Of a stretch of DNA of 40,835 nt, positions 1 through 9,518 are shown piece by piece. The translations under genes were made by a program, and so were the position numbers. Each line of letters starts with the position of its first letter. Position 1 is the stretch's first letter. Source of the DNA: Rhodanobacteraceae bacterium (lineage in GTDB: Bacteria; Acidobacteriota; Terriglobia; Terriglobales; Acidobacteriaceae); the NCBI GenBank assembly GCA_025350865.1, contig JANXWZ010000081.1:1-40835 (forward strand). The letters run 5' to 3'. The notes beneath the pieces were generated by a model that was not told the DNA's origin, searched no databases, and was given only the letters and a program-made list of their open reading frames with translations.

Positions 1-830
1 TCAGCTTCGATGTCCAGCAGATCGTTGACGATGTAGGTTGCCGAGGCGCACAGTCCGAAGGCGAAAAACGCAATCACCACACCGGCAATGGAACCCAGGG
101 CATGGCTGGATCCCCACGCGTGCGCCAGCAGAAAAGGTAAAAAAATGAGGGTATTCTTCGCCCACTGGTGCAGCCGGATCGCCTTCAGCCACGCCGTCAG
201 CTTCGGCTGCTGATCGCGAAAGATGTGCGCGGGTACGACATGGGCGCTGCGCAGACCCGCCATCAGCGAGCCGGTCGGGTTGGCGACCATCGGTTCGACG
301 CAGACGGTGAGGATGGGCAGATCGGGGATGGCGTTGCCGATGTAGCAGAACTCGTCGCCAAACCGGGCACGGAAGGCGGCCAACTTATTCTCTCCAGCAA
401 GGTTGTGTGAGCCATTCGACGCGAGGACGCCGGTAAAGATTGGATAATGTTCGGCGATCCGGTCGGCCAGGCTGCGGTCGGCGGCGGTGGCGAGAAAGAT
501 TGTTCGGCCGGAGGCATGTTGCTTGGAGAGGAATTCGAGCAGCGGCGCGTTGAACGGGAGGCCGGCAACATCCAGCGAGACGGATTGGGTGACATGCTGC
601 TTGAAGGCTGCTTTGCCTTGAGCGATCCAGCCTGGAATTTGGAGGATGGCGCGGGGATTCTGGCGGGCGAGGGCCAGGATGGAGTCGACGAGGGTGTCGG
701 TTTTGACCAGGGTGCCGTCTAGATCGACGCAAAGTGGCACGGTGGAGTGGAGTTTTGCAGGGTGGTGTCGGGTTTCGACCGGTGGCGTGGCGACTTGGTC
801 GGGCGGAACCGGGCTCCGATCTGGCTGCAA
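1..830 (-). CDS. HAD–UbiA fusion prenyltransferase (3' end outside window)
   Basis: This is a minus-strand reading frame open to the window edge, 276 codons seen. The N-terminal half is a HAD-type phosphatase-like domain: motif I reads VDLDGTLVKTD about 37 residues in, and motif IV reads GNAIPDLPIL. After about residue 200 the sequence switches to a UbiA-type membrane domain (LHQWAKNTLIFLPFLLAH, then FGLCASATYIVND). The first Asp-rich prenyl-diphosphate site, NDxxDxxxD, starts as NDLLDIEA at the edge, so only the first helices are visible. UbiA enzymes transfer polyprenyl groups in the inner membrane; the substrate here cannot be told. Start choice: TTG at 830 has AGGAG 8 nt upstream. GTG at 740 would start close to motif I but has no Shine-Dalgarno, so the Pro-rich first 30 residues are uncertain. 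The gene is divergent from the efflux operon. Confidence 0.8.
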   Translation of the reverse strand, partial: MQPDRSPVPPDQVATPPVETRHHPAKLHSTVPLCVDLDGTLVKTDTLVDSILALARQNPRAILQIPGWIAQGKAAFKQHVTQSVSLDVAGLPFNAPLLEFLSKQHASGRTIFLATAADRSLADRIAEHYPIFTGVLASNGSHNLAGENKLAAFRARFGDEFCYIGNAIPDLPILTVCVEPMVANPTGSLMAGLRSAHVVPAHIFRDQQPKLTAWLKAIRLHQWAKNTLIFLPFLLAHAWGSSHALGSIAGVVIAFFAFGLCASATYIVNDLLDIEA

Positions 831-1055
831 GTAAGTCGCTCCTGGCTGCGGTAGTCGCGGGCCCGTGCGGTGTTCGCACGATCGACCGCTTATCTGCCAA
901 CAGCTTACACCGTGCCTCTACTGTTCCGTTGCGAAACATTCGGGGCTCGCTGTGCGTCATCCCATTGTCGACTGTATGATTTCTACAACCTCCATTGGCA
1001 ATTTTGATTGACGTCCAACGTTCGGTTTCATCCGAGAAATGGTAGATAGCCCCCT
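831..1055. other. Divergent intergenic region, HAD–UbiA / efflux operon
   Basis: This 225 nt non-coding stretch lies between two divergent genes and must hold both promoters. I saw no convincing -35/-10 pair for either direction and no operator palindrome. Confidence 0.5.
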
Positions 1056-2699
1056 ATGCCGGCATTAGAATCCCGCGAGCAGGATCACCAGACCACATTG
1101 ACGCCTAGTGCGCATAGTTCCTCCACGACCCCCGACAGCGGAAACGGCGGCTCTCGGGCCGGAAGCATCGCGCGAAAGGTCGGGCTGGTCGTAGTTCTCG
1201 GCGCAGCTGCTGGCTTCGCCTACTGGAAGATCCAGGGCAACCAACAGGAAAACACAGATACGGCGAACCGCACATTCCAGCAGGCGAACCGTGCAATTCC
1301 TGTGACGACGGCAACCGTCGCCTCGCGCACCATGCCGATCTACCTGAGCGAACTTGGAACCGTAACGGCCTACAACACCGTGACGATCAAGAGCCGGGTT
1401 GACGGCCAGTTGCTGAGCGTGAACGTCCGCGAAGGGCAGCAGGTGAAGCAGGGCCAGGTTCTGGCGATGATCGACCCCAAGCCCTACGAGGCGACGGTGG
1501 CGCAAGCTGAGGGCCAGCTCGCGAAAGACCAGGCCACCGCCGACTACGCGAAGGCCGAGGCGGGACGCTATACGGCTCTGTTCCAGGCAGGCGTCGTCTC
1601 CAAGGACAGCCAGCAGGTGCAGCAGACGAGCGCAGGCCAGAGCGCAGGCTTGCTGGACGCAGATCGTGCTCAGATTCAGGCGGCGAAAGTCAACCTTGGC
1701 TATACCCGGATTGCCTCGCCCATCAGCGGCGTGGTGGGTCTGCGGCAGGTGGATGCCGGAAACATCGTGCATGCTTCAGACGCCAACGGATTGCTTGTCG
1801 TGACGCAACTCCAGCCGATTTCGGTGATTTTTACGCTACCCGAAGACCAGTTACCAATTGTTATGAAGACCATGAAGGGCGGTCGCAAGCTGGTGGTCGA
1901 TGCCTATGATCGCTCCGACGCAGTGAAGTTGGCGACCGGGTCGCTGGTAACACTGGACAATCAGATCGACACCACGACCGGCACGGTTAAGGCGAAGGCC
2001 GTCTTCGACAATAAGGATGGGGCCCTTTACCCGAATCAATTTGTCAATGTTCGATTGATCCTGGAACAGCGTGAGAACTCGCTGGTGATTCCGGCGGCTG
2101 CGCTGCAAAACGGGGCGAACGGAGCTTATGTCTACCTGCTGAAAAAGGGCGCGCCACCGAAGCAGTCAGGGGATGATGAGGGCGCGGGCGGCGCCCCGGG
2201 TGGCGGACCCAAACCGGGCGGCAAACCGGCGGCGAGGCCAGCGGGCGGTGCGCCAGGTGGACCGGGCGCGGGCGGCGATCCGGCTGATGCGGCTCCCAAG
2301 GACCCCTACTACGTCGATGTGCAGGAGGTTGCCGTCGATGTGACGGAAGGCAACGTCGTGATCTTGAAGAGCGGTCTGAAGGCGGGCGACCAGATAGTGG
2401 TCGACGGCCAGGAGAAGCTCCGGAAGTTCAGCAAAGTCGATCCGAAGGCTGCGACTCCGAGAGCGGGTGGACGCGGTGGCCCTGGAGGTGCGGGTAGCGG
2501 TGCTGGCGGCAGACCAAGCGGCGGAAATGCCGGGGCACCAGGCGCTGCAGCGCCCGATGGATCCGCACCGGCGGCAGATGGAACAGGCTCCGGGCGCCCG
2601 GATGGGCAGGGACGCGGAGGCCAGGGACCCGGCGGGCAAGGACCGCGCGGTCAGGGACGTGACGGACAGGGTAAAGGCAAGCCGGGGGCACAGCAATGA
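1056..2699 (+). CDS. RND efflux periplasmic adaptor (MdtA/AcrA-like)
   Basis: Membrane fusion protein of a tripartite RND pump, 547 aa. It has a cytoplasmic Ser/Thr-rich leader, one membrane anchor at about 42-57, and a lipoyl-like half motif at about 108-145 (VDGQLLSVNVREGQQVKQGQVLAMIDP in two pieces). A helical hairpin follows at 146-212, then the second lipoyl half (YTRIASPISGVVGLRQVDAGNIV) and the beta-barrel domain (DNQIDTTTGTVKAKAVF). Two Gly/Pro/Ala-rich stretches are unusual: about 369-416 inside the membrane-proximal domain, and a collagen-like Gln-Gly tail at about 466-547. Typical adaptors are 380-420 aa, so these explain the extra length. The stop overlaps the next start (ATGA), implying translational coupling to the permease. 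Substrate is unknown. Confidence 0.93.
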   Translation: MPALESREQDHQTTLTPSAHSSSTTPDSGNGGSRAGSIARKVGLVVVLGAAAGFAYWKIQGNQQENTDTANRTFQQANRAIPVTTATVASRTMPIYLSELGTVTAYNTVTIKSRVDGQLLSVNVREGQQVKQGQVLAMIDPKPYEATVAQAEGQLAKDQATADYAKAEAGRYTALFQAGVVSKDSQQVQQTSAGQSAGLLDADRAQIQAAKVNLGYTRIASPISGVVGLRQVDAGNIVHASDANGLLVVTQLQPISVIFTLPEDQLPIVMKTMKGGRKLVVDAYDRSDAVKLATGSLVTLDNQIDTTTGTVKAKAVFDNKDGALYPNQFVNVRLILEQRENSLVIPAAALQNGANGAYVYLLKKGAPPKQSGDDEGAGGAPGGGPKPGGKPAARPAGGAPGGPGAGGDPADAAPKDPYYVDVQEVAVDVTEGNVVILKSGLKAGDQIVVDGQEKLRKFSKVDPKAATPRAGGRGGPGGAGSGAGGRPSGGNAGAPGAAAPDGSAPAADGTGSGRPDGQGRGGQGPGGQGPRGQGRDGQGKGKPGAQQ

Positions 2700-5600
2700 G
2701 TCCTTCGCGGCCATTTATTCTCAGGCCGGTGGCCACCTCGCTGTTGATGGTGGCCATTTTGCTTGCGGGAGCCGTTGCCTACATGCAGCTGCCAGTCTCT
2801 GCGCTTCCGCAGGTCGACTACCCGATTATTGAGGTCCAGACGTTCTATCCGGGTGCAAGCCCGGAGGTGATGGTCAGCTCTGTGACGGCTCCGTTGGAGC
2901 GTCAGTTCGGTCAGATTCCGGGACTCTCGCAGATGACATCGACCAGTTCCGGCGGCGCGAGCATCATTACGCTTGAGTTCTCGCTGAACGAGAGCATCGA
3001 CATCGCGCAGCAGGATGTGCAATCGGCCATCAACGCCGGCTTTACTTTCCTGCCGAGAGACCTGCCGAATCCGCCGGTCTACAGCAAGGTAAACCCTGCG
3101 GACGCGCCCATCATGACACTGGCGCTGACCAGCAATACAGTCGCGCTCAGCAAAGTCGAGGATCTCGCGGACACGATCCTGGCCCAGAAGATTTCGCAAT
3201 TGACCGGCGTTGGATTGGTCTCGATCAACGGCGGCCAGAAGCCCGCGGTTCGGATTCAGGCGAATCCAACGACGCTGGCAGGATACGGGTTGAGCCTTGA
3301 GGACATCCGCACGGCCCTCGGAACCGCTAACGTCGATCAGGCGAAGGGCTCGATCAGCGGAGCGCGACAGGCATTCACCATCGGCGCGAATGACCAGCTG
3401 CTCTCCAGCAAGGACTACGCGAATGTGATCATCGCGTATCGCAATGGATCGCCGGTTCGCCTTTCCGACGTCGCCAACGCGGTGGATAGCGCCGAGAACC
3501 TGTTCCAGGCGGCGTGGATGGGCAAAGCTACGCAGCCCCAGCGCACGGAGAAGTCGCTGTTCGGTCCGGACAGGACCACGCCGGCGACCGAACGCAAGAT
3601 GGAACCGGCCGTGATTTTGAATATCCAGCGGCAACCGGGCGCAAACATCATCGGCGTTGTGGATGAGGTGCAGAAGATTCTGCCGCAGTTGAAGCAGTCG
3701 CTGCCGGCGAGCGTGAACCTTGAGATTTTGACGGACCGGACAAACACCATTCGAGCCTCCGTAGCCGACGTTGAGTTCGAACTGATGCTGACCATCGCCC
3801 TGGTCATCATGGTTATTTTCCTGTTCCTTCGGTCGTGGCGTGCGACGGTGATTCCTGCCGTGGCAGTGCCGCTTTCAATCGTGGGAACGTTCGGCGTGAT
3901 GTACCTGCTGAGCTACAGCCTGAACAACCTCAGCCTGATGGCGTTGACGATTTCGACTGGTTTCGTGGTCGACGACGCGATCGTCATGGTCGAAAACATT
4001 GCGCGCTATCTGGAAGAGGGCGATGAGCCGCTTGAAGCCGCGTTGAAGGGGTCTGAGCAGATCGGGTTCACGATCGTCTCGTTGACGGTGTCCCTGATCG
4101 CCGTACTGATTCCGCTGCTGTTTATGGGCGACATCGTCGGCCGCCTGTTCCGCGAGTTTGCCGTGACCTTGGCGGTGACCATCCTGGTGTCGGCATTCGT
4201 ATCCTTGACACTGACGCCAATGATGGCGGCGAAGCTGCTGAAGCATACGCCGGAGAGCGAGCAGGGCTGGTTCTACCGCAAGTCGGAACACTTTTTCGAG
4301 TACGTGATTGCGAAGTACGGAGTTGGCGTTCGCTGGGTGCTGCGGCACCAGGTGCTGACGCTGTTGGTGACGGCGACTACCTTCGGGCTCACGCTATATC
4401 TCTACCTCATCGTGCCCAAGGGCTTTTTCCCGGTGCAGGATACGGGCGTGCTTCTGGCGATTACGGAAGGTCCGCCAACCACCAGCTTTACGGCGATGGG
4501 GAAACGGCAGCAGGCGCTGGCGAACGTGATTCTGGACGACCCCGATGTGGAGAGCCTCTCCTCGTTTATCGGGATCGACGCACAGAACGCGACCATGAAC
4601 ACCGGCCGCATCCAAATCAATCTTGTAGATCGCGACAAGCGGAAGTCGACTGCGACGGATGTCATCCGGCGGCTCCAGTCGAAGCTGGCGCAGGTGGATG
4701 GCATTCAGGCCTTCCTCCAGCCTTTGCAGGATTTGACTGTCGAAGATCGCGTCAGCCGCACGCAGTATCAGTACTCCGTTGAGGACGCGAGCCTGAGCGA
4801 GTTGGGCGTGTGGACCGACAAGCTGGTGGCGGAGTTCCAGAAGCACAAGGACGTGCTGGTGGACGTGGCGAGCGACCAGCAGCTGGGCGGAGTGGGTGCG
4901 CAGCTCGTGATCGACCGCGACACGGCAAGCCGGCTGGGGATTACACCGCAGAATATTGACGACACACTGGACGACGCGTTCGCCCAGCGGCAGGTTTCGA
5001 CGATCTTCACGCAGCAGAATCAGTACCACGTCATTCTGGAAGTTGCTCCGAAGTTCGGCTTGACGACGGCGGCGCTCGACGGCATTTACGTGAAGAGCTC
5101 CAATGGAACTCAGGTTCCGCTCTCGTCCTTCACGCACTTTGCACCGAAGCAGACGTCGCTCGCGATCAACCATCAGGGGCAATTCCCTGCCGCGACTATC
5201 TCGTTCAATCTGGCTGAGGGCAAGTCGATCGGCGATGCGGTGGATCTGGTGAAGCAGATCAATAAGGACCTCGACGTTCCGGCGAGTGTGAATACGGAAT
5301 TCCAGGGATCGGCGGCGGCGTTCGAAGCGTCGCTCGCCAATGAGCCGCTGCTGATTCTGGCTGCGCTGATCGTGGTGTACATCGTGCTGGGCGTCCTGTA
5401 CGAGAGCTACATCCACCCGGTAACGATTTTGTCGACGCTGCCTTCGGCCGGTGTCGGAGCGATCCTCGCACTGCTGATCTTCCATGTGGATTTGAGCGTG
5501 ATTGCGTTGATCGGCATCATCCTGCTGATCGGTATTGTGAAGAAGAACGCCATCATGATGATCGACTTTGCGCTGGAAGCGGAACGCGACCACGGGATGG

Positions 5601-5914
5601 AGCCGGAAGAGGCGATCTACCAGGCCTGCCTGTTGCGCTTCCGTCCCATCATGATGACGACGATGGCCGCGCTGCTGGGCGGCGTTCCGCTGGCGCTCGG
5701 TACGGGTACGGGCAGCGAGTTGCGCCGTCCGCTGGGCATCACGATCGTCGGCGGGTTGATCGTATCGCAAATTCTGACTTTGTTTACGACGCCCGTGGTG
5801 TACCTCTTCTTCGACCGGATTGGGCGGAAGTACCTTAATACCACGGAAGCGGACGAAGAGTTTCGCCGGCGCGAGATGAATGATCGAATACCGGCGACCG
5901 TAGCTGGAGATTGA
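2696..5914 (+). CDS. RND efflux permease 1 (MdtB-like)
   Basis: Inner-membrane proton-driven transporter of the HAE1/MdtBC type, 1072 aa, full length. Visible hallmarks are the N-terminal helix with PFILRPVATSLLMVAILLAG, the periplasmic porter start LPQVDYPIIEVQTFYPGASPE split around residues 38-57, and the proton-relay pair in FVVDDAIVMVENI in TM4. The second repeat shows VPKGFFPVQDTG and GIVKKNAIMMIDFA, and the C-terminal end has GTGTGSELRRPLGI. A basic insertion of about 25-30 residues (roughly 273-302) lies before the conserved QRQPGANII segment and is absent from E. coli MdtB as I recall it. The start overlaps the adaptor stop by 4 nt, and the second permease follows after 24 nt. Paired MdtB/MdtC-type permeases usually form heterotrimers. 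Confidence 0.95.
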   Translation: MSPSRPFILRPVATSLLMVAILLAGAVAYMQLPVSALPQVDYPIIEVQTFYPGASPEVMVSSVTAPLERQFGQIPGLSQMTSTSSGGASIITLEFSLNESIDIAQQDVQSAINAGFTFLPRDLPNPPVYSKVNPADAPIMTLALTSNTVALSKVEDLADTILAQKISQLTGVGLVSINGGQKPAVRIQANPTTLAGYGLSLEDIRTALGTANVDQAKGSISGARQAFTIGANDQLLSSKDYANVIIAYRNGSPVRLSDVANAVDSAENLFQAAWMGKATQPQRTEKSLFGPDRTTPATERKMEPAVILNIQRQPGANIIGVVDEVQKILPQLKQSLPASVNLEILTDRTNTIRASVADVEFELMLTIALVIMVIFLFLRSWRATVIPAVAVPLSIVGTFGVMYLLSYSLNNLSLMALTISTGFVVDDAIVMVENIARYLEEGDEPLEAALKGSEQIGFTIVSLTVSLIAVLIPLLFMGDIVGRLFREFAVTLAVTILVSAFVSLTLTPMMAAKLLKHTPESEQGWFYRKSEHFFEYVIAKYGVGVRWVLRHQVLTLLVTATTFGLTLYLYLIVPKGFFPVQDTGVLLAITEGPPTTSFTAMGKRQQALANVILDDPDVESLSSFIGIDAQNATMNTGRIQINLVDRDKRKSTATDVIRRLQSKLAQVDGIQAFLQPLQDLTVEDRVSRTQYQYSVEDASLSELGVWTDKLVAEFQKHKDVLVDVASDQQLGGVGAQLVIDRDTASRLGITPQNIDDTLDDAFAQRQVSTIFTQQNQYHVILEVAPKFGLTTAALDGIYVKSSNGTQVPLSSFTHFAPKQTSLAINHQGQFPAATISFNLAEGKSIGDAVDLVKQINKDLDVPASVNTEFQGSAAAFEASLANEPLLILAALIVVYIVLGVLYESYIHPVTILSTLPSAGVGAILALLIFHVDLSVIALIGIILLIGIVKKNAIMMIDFALEAERDHGMEPEEAIYQACLLRFRPIMMTTMAALLGGVPLALGTGTGSELRRPLGITIVGGLIVSQILTLFTTPVVYLFFDRIGRKYLNTTEADEEFRRREMNDRIPATVAGD

Positions 5915-5938
5915 ACCGGAAGCAGGCCCTGAGGGCGG

Positions 5939-8900
5939 GTGAGCAGCATGGCAATGGATGAGATAAAACCCGGAGATTCGGCCGCCGCAGAAATCGCAGC
6001 AGCTGAGGAGTTGGAGCGCAGCGGAATGGGCGGTATCCACTTCTCCGACCCGTTCATCAAGCGGCCGGTGGCAACCTTTCTGCTCTCGGGGGCAATCATC
6101 ATGGCCGGATGTGTGGCTTACGCGATGCTGCCCGTGTCGAGTCTTCCGCAGGTGGAGTTTCCAACGATCAGCGTGAATGCGAACCTGCCCGGAGCCGACC
6201 CTGAAACGATGGCTTCAGCGGTGGCGACTCCGCTGGAACGGCAGTTCAGCCGCATCGCAGGCGTTACGCAGATGACGTCAAGCTCGTCGATGGGTTCGTC
6301 CAACATCAATCTTCAGTTCGATCTGGATCGCGACGTGAACGGCGCGGCACGCGATGTGCAGGCGGCGATCAACGCGGCACGCAGCCAGTTGCCATCGAAC
6401 ATGCCGTCGAACCCGGGCTATCGCAAGGTCAATCCGGCGGATTCGCCTATCGTTATGCTGGGCATGACGTCGGACACGATGTCCGTCCCGCAACTGTATG
6501 ACGCGGCTGATTCGATCGTGTCGCAGAAGATCGCGCAGGTGGAAGGCGTCGGACAGGTGAACGTGGGCGGAAGCGCCAAACCCGCGGTCCGGATTGAGGC
6601 GAATCCAACGCTGCTGGCCGGGTACGGCCTGGGTCTTGAGGCGCTGCGCGCGGCGATCAGCCAGGTCAATATCAACCAGCCGACGGGGTATCTCAATGGG
6701 GAAAACCAGCGAATCACGCTGTCAACCTCAGATCAGCTCTTCGGTGCCGCAGCCTACGCGCCCCTGATTATCGCCACGGACAAGGGGCCGGTGACTTCCG
6801 CCAGCGCAGCTTCGGGTCTGCCGGCCAGCGCCGCCGGAGCCGTCGCCAGCGCTGCAACGACAGCCGCGACCGCAGCCGCGAAGAAGACGATCCCTGTCGG
6901 GCCCGCATCGGAGCATGGAACGGTGCGGCTGCGCGATGTGGCCGAGGTGAGCGACGGGGTCGAGAATCTGCTCACCGGTGGGCGCATCAACGGGACGCCT
7001 GGAATTCTGTTGATGATCAACAAGGCCCCCGGTGCCAACATCATCAGCACTGCCGACAAGGTGATTGCGTTGCTGCCGCGCCTGCGCGCTTCGCTTCCGC
7101 CGTCCGTTCACCTGTTCGTGATGTTGGACCGCACCCAGACGATCCGGGCATCGGTGAAGGATGTAACGCGCACCCTTGTGCTCTCGATCATTCTGGTGAT
7201 CATCGTCGTGTTTGCCTTTCTGCGCGAAGTTCGATCTACCTTGATTCCGAGCGTCTCGGTGCCGCTGAGCCTGCTGGGTACGTTCGGCATCATGTACCTG
7301 TTCGGGTACACGCTGGACAACCTGTCGCTGATGGCGCTGACGATCTCGACGGGGTTCGTGGTGGACGACGCGATTGTCGTGATCGAGAACATCAGCCGCC
7401 ACCTGGAAGAGGGGATGCAGCCGTTCGAAGCAGCCATGCTTGGGTCGAAGGAGATCGGCTTTACGGTACTTTCGATGAGCACGTCGCTGATCGCGGTCTT
7501 CATTCCGCTGCTGCTGATGGGCGGCATCATCGGCCGGCTGTTCCGCGAATTTGCGGTGACGCTCTCAGGGGCGATCTTCGTATCGCTAATCGTCAGCCTG
7601 ACGACTACGCCCATGCTGAGCGCGAAGTTCCTGAAGGCTCACAATACGGTCAGCCACGGTGCCCTCTACCGCGCGGGCGACAAGGCGCTGAACTGGATCA
7701 CGCGAGAGTATGCGCGAGCTTTGACTGCGGTGCTGAAGCGGCAGGGCTTTATGCTAATCGTCACGATTTGTACGGCAGCATTGACAATTTATCTCTACAT
7801 CATTGTGCCGAAGGGATTTTTTCCGCAGCAGGATACAGGTCGCCTCGGCGGACAGATTCGAGGCCAACAGGATGTCAGCTTTGAAGCACTGCAGGTTAAG
7901 GCTAACCAGATCGTCCAGTTGGTGAAGGCGGAGCCGGGCGTCCAGAATGTGATGATGTTTATGGGCGGCGGCGGTCCGGGCGGCGGAAGCGCGAACTCGG
8001 CCAACATGTTCATGTCGCTTGACCCCAACGCCGACCGCTTGAAGACGGGCCAGACGACGGAGAAGATCATTGCCGATCTGCGGCGCAAGTCAGCCGGAAT
8101 TCCCGGAGTTCAACTGCTGATGCAGTCGCCGCAGGAGTTGAATATCGGGGCTCGCGGTTCTGCGACGCAGTACCAGTACACGCTTACCTCTCTCAACCTG
8201 GCCGATCTGACCGAGTGGACGCCAAAGCTGATGCAGGCACTGCAACGACTTCCCGCGCTGAAGGACGTCACGACAGACCAGCTTAACGCGGGCCTGCGCG
8301 AGCAGCTTGTGATCGACCGCGATACCGCGAGCCGCCTCGGAGTGTCGCCGCTGACGATCGACGCGACGCTGTCGGATGCGTTCGGACAACGGCAAGTGTC
8401 CACTACCTACGAGACCTTGAACCAATATCACGTCGTAATGGAAGTCGCCCGGAAGTACCAGACCGATCCCGACTCGCTGAAAAATATTTATGTAAAGAGC
8501 ACCACCGGCAAGATGGTTCCGCTGACCGCGGTGACGAAGACCGAGATGCTGAGGATTCCGCTGCAGGTGAATCATCAATCTCAGCTTCCGGCGGCGACGA
8601 TCAGCTTTAACCTGACACCCGGCGCGAGCCTGAGCGACGCTACCCAGGCGATCGAGTCGACGCGGGTAAAAATCGGAATGCCGACCGCCATCCACGGTGG
8701 ATTCCAAGGCACGGCGCAGGCGTACCAACAGTCACTCGCGAGCGAACCGCTGCTGGTTCTGCTTGCTCTCGTGACGGTCTATATCGTGCTGGGCATCTTG
8801 TATGAGAGCTTCATCCATCCGCTGACGATTCTGTCGACGCTGCCCTCGGCGGGACTGGGCGCGCTGCTCTTTCTGCTGATGTTCAAGGTGGAGCTGAGCG

Positions 8901-9319
8901 TGATTGCGATGATCGGCATCATTCTGCTGATCGGCATCGTGAACAAGAACGCCATTATGATGGTGGACTTTGCGCTGGTGGGCGAGCGCCAGTATGGCAA
9001 GACACCCCGCCAGGCGATCTTCGACTCGTGCATGCTGCGCTTCCGGCCAATCATGATGACGACTTGTGCGGCGTTGCTGGGCGGACTTCCGCTGGCGCTG
9101 GGGACCGGCACGGGCAGCGAGTTGCGCAAGCCGCTCGGAATTACGATCGTCGGCGGACTGCTGGTGTCGCAGGCGTTGACGCTGTTTACGACGCCCGTGG
9201 TGTACCTGTTCCTCGACCGGCTGCGCAGAGCGGTAGAGGGCGTGGTCAAGCGTCCGCTGCAAAAGCAGGCTCCGCACCGGACCGGGTCGGTTGAGCCGGT
9301 CGGCGTTGCGGGGGACTAA
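5939..9319 (+). CDS. RND efflux permease 2 (MdtC-like)
   Basis: Second permease of the same pump, 1126 aa. It opens with a 35-residue acidic/Ala-rich cytoplasmic leader, then FIKRPVATFLLSGAIIMAG. TM4 carries FVVDDAIVVIENI with the proton-relay aspartates. VPKGFFPQQDTGRLGG, GIVNKNAIMMVDFA and GTGTGSELRKPLGI mark the second half. An Ala/Ser-rich insertion at about residues 284-325 sits in the porter domain just before VRLRDVAEV and has no counterpart in permease 1. The GTG start at 5939 has GAGGG upstream; ATG at 5948 is an equally possible start losing three residues. It is expected to co-assemble with permease 1 and the adaptor. The outer-membrane channel gene is not in the window. Confidence 0.94.
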   Translation: MSSMAMDEIKPGDSAAAEIAAAEELERSGMGGIHFSDPFIKRPVATFLLSGAIIMAGCVAYAMLPVSSLPQVEFPTISVNANLPGADPETMASAVATPLERQFSRIAGVTQMTSSSSMGSSNINLQFDLDRDVNGAARDVQAAINAARSQLPSNMPSNPGYRKVNPADSPIVMLGMTSDTMSVPQLYDAADSIVSQKIAQVEGVGQVNVGGSAKPAVRIEANPTLLAGYGLGLEALRAAISQVNINQPTGYLNGENQRITLSTSDQLFGAAAYAPLIIATDKGPVTSASAASGLPASAAGAVASAATTAATAAAKKTIPVGPASEHGTVRLRDVAEVSDGVENLLTGGRINGTPGILLMINKAPGANIISTADKVIALLPRLRASLPPSVHLFVMLDRTQTIRASVKDVTRTLVLSIILVIIVVFAFLREVRSTLIPSVSVPLSLLGTFGIMYLFGYTLDNLSLMALTISTGFVVDDAIVVIENISRHLEEGMQPFEAAMLGSKEIGFTVLSMSTSLIAVFIPLLLMGGIIGRLFREFAVTLSGAIFVSLIVSLTTTPMLSAKFLKAHNTVSHGALYRAGDKALNWITREYARALTAVLKRQGFMLIVTICTAALTIYLYIIVPKGFFPQQDTGRLGGQIRGQQDVSFEALQVKANQIVQLVKAEPGVQNVMMFMGGGGPGGGSANSANMFMSLDPNADRLKTGQTTEKIIADLRRKSAGIPGVQLLMQSPQELNIGARGSATQYQYTLTSLNLADLTEWTPKLMQALQRLPALKDVTTDQLNAGLREQLVIDRDTASRLGVSPLTIDATLSDAFGQRQVSTTYETLNQYHVVMEVARKYQTDPDSLKNIYVKSTTGKMVPLTAVTKTEMLRIPLQVNHQSQLPAATISFNLTPGASLSDATQAIESTRVKIGMPTAIHGGFQGTAQAYQQSLASEPLLVLLALVTVYIVLGILYESFIHPLTILSTLPSAGLGALLFLLMFKVELSVIAMIGIILLIGIVNKNAIMMVDFALVGERQYGKTPRQAIFDSCMLRFRPIMMTTCAALLGGLPLALGTGTGSELRKPLGITIVGGLLVSQALTLFTTPVVYLFLDRLRRAVEGVVKRPLQKQAPHRTGSVEPVGVAGD

Positions 9320-9331
9320 GGATGAATTGCG

Positions 9332-9478
9332 ATGTTTGAACAGCTGCCAGGGATTTGGAAGGTCGACCCCACCATCGCACGTGAGGCGCGATTCGCACGA
9401 AGGCTGCTATTGATCGCCCTGGCGGTTGGCGCTGGTGGGATTCTGGCAAGGGTAATCACGAGATTGATGTCGCACTGA
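9332..9478 (+). CDS. Possible small single-pass membrane protein
   Basis: A 48-codon ORF beginning MFEQLPGIWKVDPTIARE, followed by Arg residues and one hydrophobic segment (LLLIALAVGAGGILARVI). It starts 12 nt after the second RND permease, with AAGGA 6 nt upstream of the ATG. The layout (short amphipathic N-terminus, positive cluster, one helix) resembles small accessory subunits of transporters, but I do not recognise a family. Position makes co-transcription with the pump likely. It could also be a chance ORF. Confidence 0.45.
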   Translation: MFEQLPGIWKVDPTIAREARFARRLLLIALAVGAGGILARVITRLMSH

Positions 9479-9518
9479 CATCACGACACGCGATGCCGTG
9501 GCGAGTAATAATGGTTCC

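Noticed and set aside
2651..3634. Minus-strand 327-codon ORF
   Set aside because: Arg/Leu-rich antisense of RND permease 1, no domains.
4394..6040. Minus-strand 548-codon ORF opposite RND permease 1
   Set aside because: Arg/Gln/His-rich shadow of a conserved permease gene and the start of the next.
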